Assembly: GCA_008828725.1 (NCBI GenBank)
Contig: MEHQ01000700.1
Span: 357,331-421,330 of the forward strand
From: Saccharina japonica
Lineage: Eukaryota > Sar > Phaeophyceae > Laminariales > Laminariaceae
Direction of reading: 5' to 3'
Length of the DNA: 64,000 bases
The notes beneath the pieces were generated by a model that did no database searches, was not told where the DNA came from, and worked only from the letters and a program-made list of their open reading frames with translations. Positions 57,960 to 64,000 of this stretch are shown here, piece after piece. The translations under genes were made by a program, and so were the position numbers. Positions within the stretch are counted from its first letter, which is position 1; every line of letters begins with the position of its first letter.

Positions 57960-58690
57960 CTTAAGGCAAAGGGCGGTGTTGTTGCTGGCAAAATATTATA
58001 TGTGTATTGATCGTTGTCGGTGATACTGTCGATGATGCCGACAGTTTGAATGCCGTAGTACTGTACTGTAGATATCTGTGCTGTACATAAGTCACTTGCG
58101 CCTGATTCAATTAGGCTGGGGAACTGTGATCGGTGCGTTTTACCAGTTTGATCGGGGATGGTACCGTGGATGGTGCAGGCGGCGGTCATCGTCTTGGGCA
58201 CATCGAGCGATGTGGGGTTCATTAGGCGCCGGGATCAACTCGTCGTCCAGGAAGGTGCTCCGTAGCGCCGCTGTCCACCAGCTTCGTCATTCCGTTGGTG
58301 TTGGTCTGAAACATCCTCCCGTTGGTCAAGGTCGCAAACAAACGCAGATCGTGCGTTGTCGGTGGGGAGTTTCCCCTACGTAGCCAAGTGTGTTCCCGCG
58401 GTGCAGCAGTTCCCACCGACCTCCAACGATCGTGATGATGCCGGCGATGCTGCCGGCTACAGCAACAATGGTGATGATGCTGGTCGTTGTCTTGAGTAGT
58501 CCTTGGAACGTTGAGGGCGCGGCATCTGTAGAGTAGGCGTCCACCGGGGCCGGTATCGCTTGTTCTTGGCCGTGGGATATAGCAAGGTCCGTGCAGCAGT
58601 TGCGCTCGTGAAGAGGAAACCTCCGTCGAAGTCGTTGCCGAAGCTGAGTTTCCGAAGAACGGGCTTGATGTGTGAAGAGAACACAAACAT
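57960..58690 (-). mobile_element. Ty1/copia-type retroelement relic (broken)
   Basis: A minus-strand frame at 58222-58686 contains KLVDSGATEH, the active-site context of the copia-type protease (about 58255-58280), preceded by sequence like the end of a copia Gag. Similarity continues downstream on the minus strand with a dislocated frame. It is a short internal fragment; no LTRs, integrase or reverse transcriptase were seen. Clearly broken and probably old. Confidence 0.65.
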
Positions 58691-58792
58691 CAATTTGTTG
58701 TTGTTCTCACATGAACTGATAACGGAGAAGATAGTCCGTGGCCACAGGACACAGTATAAAAAACTCTGTTCGCGTAGTGAAAGAATAAACAG

Positions 58793-59235
58793 CCAATTTT
58801 CGTAATTGAGAATTGCCTTTCCGATGGTAATGACAATCGATTTGAGTTGTTGTTTTTAACGAGTTGGATTTCGCTCACAATAAAAGTTTAACCTACAATG
58901 TATGTTCCTCGATGGTAGGTATCGATCCACGAAGAAAGAACAGAGATCAACCTTGACAGGCTCGTAACGCAGAGGATATTAGATAATTGGCATTTATTTA
59001 TGGGCGAGGTACAGCAGTACCTCGCCCATAAATCCAGGTTTTCTTGGATCTTCGATATCTTGAGACTGCCGATGCCGATTTCGATGTTTTTTTTGTATCA
59101 TCGACGGCTGTCACAACTGACAATAGCTTACGGTGTGATTTTTGACTGTGAGGGAAGAACATCTCTTACAATTCAAAAACCAATATTTTCGATTTTCTTT
59201 CTTATCGGAAAGGCAATTCTCAATTACGAAAATCG
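58793..59235. repeat. Inverted repeat pair, ~33 bp arms
   Basis: CCAATTTTCGTAATTGAGAA with its continuation to CCTTTCCGAT at 58793-58825 is mirrored at about 59197-59230. The hAT-like dimer is inserted right at the outer edge of the right arm. Confidence 0.7.
58996..59033. repeat. Perfect 17 bp hairpin with 4-base loop
   Basis: ATTTATGGGCGAGGTAC, loop AGCA, then the exact inverse. It lies in the middle of the 58793-59235 inverted repeat. Confidence 0.9.
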
Positions 59236-60457
59236 CAGGGTTCTTTACGGTTAACCGTCCGTGCACGGTGCGGTTTATTGTTTTCGAAAATCCTACGGTC
59301 CGGTTCGGTGCGGTTTTTAGAAAGCAGAAATATTACGGTGCGGTTCGGTGCGGTTATCCGATATTGTAAATCCTACGGTGCGGTTCGGGTTTTTCATGCA
59401 TCCTACTGTGCGATTCGGTGCGGCTTTCAGAAACAAGGAATCCTACGGTGCGGTTCGGTGCGGTTTTCAGAAATCGTAAATGCAACGGTGCGGTTCGTTT
59501 TTTACATGCATCCTACGGTGCGGTTCGGTGCGGTTTTCAGAAATCAGGAATCCTACGGTGCGGTACGGTGCGGTTCGGTTTTTTCATGCCTCCTACGGTG
59601 CGGTTCGGTGCGGTTTTCAGAAATCGGCAATGCTACGGTGCGGTTCGGCGCGGTTTTCAGATGTCGTGAACCCTGCGGTGCGGTTCGGTTATATTTTGTT
59701 TCCTACGGTGCGGTTCGGTGCGGTTCCGAAATCGCAAAACCTACGGTGCGGTGCGGTGCGGTTTTCAAAAGGGCAAAAATCCTACGGTGCGGTTCGGTGC
59801 GGTTAACCGAAACGCACCGAACCGCACCGAACCGATAGGAAAAACCGCACCGTAAAGAACCGTGCTTACTATCAGGGTTCTTTATGGTTAACGGTCCGTG
59901 CACGGTGCGGTTTTTTCCCCCGAAAATCCTACGGTCCGGTTCGGTGCGGTTTTTAGAATGCAGAAATATTACGGTGCGGTTCGGTGCGGTTATCCGATAT
60001 TGTAAATCCTACGGTGCGGTTCGGTTTTTTCATGCATCCTACGGTGCGGTTCGGTGCGGTTTTCATAAATCATAAATCCTACGGTGCCGTTCGGTGCGGT
60101 TTTCAGAAATCGTAAATGCAACGGTGCGGTTCGTTTTTTTCATGCATCCTACGGTGCGGTTCGGTGCGGTTTTCAGTGATCAGGAATCCTACGGTGCGGT
60201 TCGGTGCGGTTTTCAGAAATCGGTAATGCTACGGTGCGGTTCGGTGCGGTTTTCAGATGTCGTGAACCCTACGGTGCGGTTCGGTTATATTTTGTTTCCT
60301 ACGGTGCGGTTCGGTGCGGTTCTCCGAAATCGCAAAACCTACGGTGCGGTGCGGTACGTTTTTCAAAAGAGCAAAAATCCTACGGTGCGGTTCGGTGCGG
60401 TTAACCGCACCGAACCGCACCGAACCGATAGGAAACACCGCACCGTAAAGAACCCTG
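59236..60457. mobile_element. hAT-like composite (dimer) made of CGGTGCGGTT minisatellite
   Basis: Two related blocks, 59236-59864 and 59873-60457, each begin CAGGGTTCTTTA and end with its inverse. Both are filled with ~50 bp units around GGTGCGGTTCGGTGCGGTTT. The whole is flanked by the 8 bp duplication GAAAATCG (59228-59235 and 60458-60465). The blocks are separated by exactly 8 bases, CTTACTAT. CAGGG ends and 8 bp duplications are hAT features. The apparent VRFGAV-repeat protein frames are a by-product of the minisatellite. Confidence 0.8.
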
Positions 60458-60539
60458 GAAAATCGGTTGTTAATACCTCAGGGAAAAATAATACACAAAT
60501 TACAAAGTACAACGCAGTACGCAATAATACCTGGTACAT

Positions 60540-61060
60540 AATAATAACTGCTGCTGCGTGGCACATCGAACACCTCAACCAAAAGAAAATAACTAAATCC
60601 AAAGGAAAAAAAGGAAAGATGACGAGAGAAAGGAGAAAGGAAAAACAGGAAAAAAAGGAAAAAGGGATGCAACTAAGGGCAAAAAGGGCATAATAGGGCA
60701 AAACGGGCGAAAAAGGAACACACGAGAGGAAGAAAGTGGCGACCCACACAGCAGTGAACCCAAAACAAACACGAACCAAGAACCCAGGCCCAGGCCCAAA
60801 AAAACAGAAAGCAAAGTCAATCAACCAACCAACCAACGGCGAGAGCCAGTTACCTAGGCGCACGCGCGTTCGAGATATCAAGCAGAAACAAAAATAAGCG
60901 AAAATAACAACGAAGCAGAAACACGAGGAGAGAGAAAAGTAAAACAAAATATAGACACAAAAGAAAAACGCAAGAAGGAAACAGGGAGAAAAAGCAGGAA
61001 AAAAGGGTGCAAGCCAAAATAACGAAAAAAACAAAGCAATATCAGGCAAGGGGGGGCATA
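60540..61060. other. A/purine-rich stretch, no gene
   Basis: The plus strand is rich in AAAGGAAAAA-type words. The long minus-strand open frame here (60363-61049) is hydrophobic/Phe-rich only because of this composition and is not supported. Confidence 0.6.
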
Positions 61061-61130
61061 CAGAAGACTACCACGGGCGTCCCTACGCCAGCCAAATCGG
61101 TACTAGACAGGCACGCACCATGACGATGAC

Positions 61131-61384
61131 GGACGCGTGCTACGGTATAGGTAGCACTTTCTGGATGAATCGTTTTCTGAACGATCGGGCTCCTTAACCC
61201 AAATTCGTCGGACTTTCATTTTTTGTGACAAATAATGTTTCAGAGTATACTTCGGTCAGGATATTTCTCATCCGGCAGCACTTTTTTTCCCCTCCAAAAT
61301 CATGTTTTGGGTGAGGTTTGACTCTCCTTAAGTGAGAAGCTCAGAAAAAAACATGGTGCACCTCTATCGTAGCATGTATGTGTC
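61131..61384. mobile_element. M1 full copy
   Basis: GACGCGTGCTACGGTATAGG to CCTCTATCGTAGCATGTATG; internal order as in 40418-40668. Confidence 0.7.
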
Positions 61385-61482
61385 GATGGCCATATATCCC
61401 ATATCCAGTCGTCAGGCTGTTGGGCAATCCCGCCCTCTCTCTCCCCCCCGCCCCTCTTCCTATAAATATTTTATACATTTAT

Positions 61483-61990
61483 AAGTTGGGTTGGCGTCGG
61501 TTGACAACGACGCTGTAAAACACGCCTCTCACTGCGTGAGCTCGACAACCAGGCTACCGTTTTTTGTTTTTTTGGCGGTCACCCATACTGGCGGTCTTGT
61601 TAGATCATTTGTGCGGGGTTGGTAACCTCATCTCCGCACAAGGGGAATGGTCGTATCACGTAGTGTGTATATGGTAAGGCATCCACGAGGCAGATACGTA
61701 GTGATACCCATTGGTGTCTCTGGAAGTGGCCACACCAGATATTAAATTAACTCATTGAAGCTGTCATCCATATGCAAGTCCGCCTCAGAGACGGTTCTTA
61801 GCAGGATGCAGCTCACCCTCCATGCGACTCGCCCAATACCTCACGGCGCTTCGCGCTTGGTGCAAGCAATGTCTGCCTTGTTGGTGAAAACCCAACGTGC
61901 TCCGTCCCGGCATTGTAGGGATGCGAGGGTCTATGGTCATATGACTACGGCCGTGCACAACATGAGTACACCCCCCCCCCTCCCCCCCCG
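61483..61990 (+). repeat. Family J, long copy 2
   Basis: About 510 bp matching 27362-27875; it ends ACATGAGTACA followed by C runs with a single T. Confidence 0.75.
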
Positions 61991-62099
61991 GAGTGCGTAC
62001 CCCCCCCCCCCTCCCCGTCGCGTGGCGATATAAAAATCAGAAAAGGTATAGTGCGTTGGAGAATATTTATTTCTGATATTTATTCACTACCCCCCCCGC

Positions 62100-62820
62100 C
62101 TTATGGCGATTAAAGGTCCGAATTTTCCTACGACCCCCCACCCCCACCCGCCCCGGCGAAGTGCGTATCCCCTCCCCCCGCGCGTGGCGATAATGTGTTA
62201 GTTATTTTTTTTTTTCCCCAGCGCATTGTGTTAGAGTTTTGTACTTTCCCGCGTATTTTGTGCATATTTACATCCACGTTTTAATATGTTTATATGCCGA
62301 TTTTATTACCTTCGCTTGCTTTTTTCTCTTCCTCGTTATCGTGACTTGCAACCATCGTCTAGGCGATAGTGTGTCAGTTTTTGCTTTTTGTTTCTAGCGT
62401 AATCTGACAACAGAAAAGAGGCGAAGCCCGTAGGGCAGATCCCCTTTTCAGAAAAGCCTCCTTGTTGTACTGGGAGACAGTGATTGAGTATCACTCCGTG
62501 AGCGATATCGCAGCTCTACAACAGCACGACAAAGCAGAAAGAGGCTAGGAAAAAAACAGACCATCCCGCTCGCCAATCGTTGGTAGCGAGGTGTACCGTC
62601 GACAACGACATCAGTTTTGTTAGTGTTTATTTTACCGGGGTACCTACTCTCTGCGACGAGGTGCCGCGTTGATTGCTAGGCAATCAACGCGGGAGTAGTA
62701 ACCCTGGGTGAGCGTCTCCGGCTGATCGCAGCAGGAGGCCTCATTGATCCCAAACTATATACGATTTAACCTACGACGCAATGTTGCAACAGTATTGTGT
62801 TAGATTTTTGTACTTTCCGG
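62100..62820. other. No gene supported
   Basis: Intergenic or intronic sequence with T-rich tracts. A GATTGCTAGGCAATC-like palindrome occurs near 62672. No exon is recognised. Confidence 0.4.
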
Positions 62821-62829
62821 CGTTTTTTT

Positions 62830-63045
62830 GTTGTTGCATATTTACATCCTCGTTTTATACGTTTTATATGCCATTCATTACCTTCACCCTTGTTTTTTCT
62901 CTCCCTCTTTAGTCGCAACTCAGGTCCGGGGTCTCTCTACGTACGTCAGCAGGCTCTTCTCCTCCATTTTAGGACTTGCCTTGCATTCATATCGCGATAA
63001 TATTTCAGCACCTTTCTTCCCTCGTCGACTATGCGTCGAATTGCA
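62830..63045 (-). mobile_element. SINE-body copy (headless)
   Basis: On the minus strand matches the SINE body (CGACTAAAGAGGGAGAGAAA end, TCGACGAGGGAAG start) without the tRNA-like head. Most diverged of the copies. Confidence 0.5.
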
Positions 63046-63589
63046 ATATAATATTACCAACATTAATATCTAATACGAAGTGTTGTACATAATACGTAGT
63101 AGAGTGCTGTCCCGACTCGATCTCAACTATTTTTCCTGGAAATAACTTATTTTATAAATCGTTAATACCTCGTACACGCTTTTTTCTTTTTTTTTCTTTC
63201 TCTACTTTTTTTCTCTTTCATGCACCTGGATTGCTAGCAGGGTAGGTCTTGCCTGTCGTATACTCGTATGGCATTGCATTGACTGCTCTGCTTACTGCAC
63301 TGAGCGTACGTCGTAGTATCTCTGTGTCGTAGTTTTTTTACCACATAATAACTGGTATCTCTCTATTTGATAGGATGAAGAATCGGCACGGACACTGGGT
63401 GTGCTGGATGTCGACGGGTAGAAAGGAAGGTTTAATGTGAAGAATACACACATACACACACACCTTCGTAGTTTCTCAATCGTGACTCAATCCATCGTGC
63501 GATATGTGTCAGATTTTCGTTTTTTCCCGCGGATCTGCTCACCAAGTAAAAGACTGACTCCATGTAAGTTCGGCATTTCAATGGCACAG

Positions 63590-63674
63590 GGCCGAAGCGG
63601 AGAGGAGCTGGCTACGGCATGCAGCTGAGGACGCCAAGAGAGGCGACCAGGAGAGGGGGGGGTGGCCGTACTGA
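63590..63674 (+). CDS. Possible exon, weak
   Basis: After ATGGCACAG the frame reads AEAERSWLRHAAEDAKRGDQ and stops within 10 codons. The helix-like WLRHAAED resembles Sel1/TPR-type repeats, but it is too short to assign and no donor is clear. May be chance. Confidence 0.22.
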
Positions 63675-64000
63675 TACAGCTGTCGACGAATGCAGAAACG
63701 AAATGATAGATCGTGTGGCCAGATATCGGCTCGACTAGTCCTTGAATTCTATTATTTGTTTCCTGTTGATGTGTTCACTGGGGGGGGCGCGGCAGAGGTA
63801 GTATCGACTCTTGACACCGTTTTTGTTTTAGAGTGGGAATGAGATGGCAGAAGGTGTGACATGGTCCCCGTATCAGTTTTTATAGCAGAGACGGGAACTT
63901 GTTGTTACCATCGCCTTGAGTTTGCCTTGATAACTATTTTTCTCTTTTCCTCTCTCGTGTCTTCTTTCTTGCTTTTTTTGCCTTGTTTTTCCCTTTGTTT

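Noticed and set aside
59278-60693. Long frames with VRFGAV-type amino acid repeats
   Set aside because: They arise from the CGGTGCGGTT minisatellite inside hAT-like ends and are open in several frames.
60363-61049. 228-codon minus-strand frame rich in Phe/Leu/Ser
   Set aside because: It reads the complement of an A/purine-rich tract and part of the minisatellite; no domain or splice support.
1-64000. CRISPR arrays, bacterial operons, riboswitches
   Set aside because: No regular short direct repeats with unique spacers and no prokaryotic gene organisation; repeats are satellites and transposons of a eukaryotic genome.

Overview
The window looks like nuclear DNA from a eukaryote with short GC-rich exons, multi-kilobase introns and very dense repeats. 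A brown alga or related stramenopile is my best guess. The reasons are exon style, interstitial TTAGGG/CCCTAA telomere-like tracts, long CAG/CTG microsatellites and a prolyl 4-hydroxylase of the algal/plant kind. This is inference; no marker gene settles it. No bacterial-type operons, rRNA genes or CRISPR arrays were seen.

Host genes, all on the + strand: (1) The catalytic C-terminal part of a prolyl 4-hydroxylase in three exons (7145-7330, 8516-8596, 16186-16338), with a 7.6 kb second intron full of nested transposons. (2) An OTU-type cysteine protease domain in three exons (25158-25260, 28346-28498, 29645-29830); the first intron carries decayed partial copies of the two flanking exons mixed with CCCTAN arrays. 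(3) A coiled-coil/basic/acidic protein of unknown family in five or six exons with matching phases (46090 to 53690, stop at 53688). It may be a separate gene or the 3' part of the OTU gene. (4) One isolated terminal exon (57552-57698). A few weaker single-exon candidates are listed with low confidence.

Repeats dominate the rest. The commonest is a ~250 bp element, here called M1, with inverted ends near GACGCRTGCTACGRTAGAGG and about twenty full or broken copies. M1 is often a landing site for others: PIF/Harbinger-like elements with GGGCCC ends and TTA/TAA target duplications (family H1), piggyBac-like 89 bp elements with CCCTTTTAGGACTG ends and TTAA sites (family F), and a tRNA-derived SINE with a 22-base A tail. 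Other TIR elements are D, E, N and O, plus hAT-like minisatellite elements at 30549-30884 and 59236-60457. A dispersed family (J) ends in a poly(C) run. A broken Ty1/copia-type relic lies at about 57960-58690. A ~1.3 kb palindrome at 255-1587 carries a QQQPGF-repeat reading frame on both arms.

Layout: 1-2.1 kb palindrome and minisatellite; 2.3-5.7 kb AT-rich with no gene seen; 5.7-6.7 kb satellite and J repeats; 7.1-16.3 kb P4H exons and nested transposons; 17-24.3 kb long-unit repeats and DNA elements; 24.4-24.8 kb assembly gap; 25.1-29.8 kb OTU exons; 30-45.4 kb repeats; 46-53.7 kb gene 3 with a 775 bp direct repeat either side of one exon; 53.7-64 kb one terminal exon, a copia relic, a hAT dimer and J/M1 copies. 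Repeat boundaries given with 'about' were read by eye.
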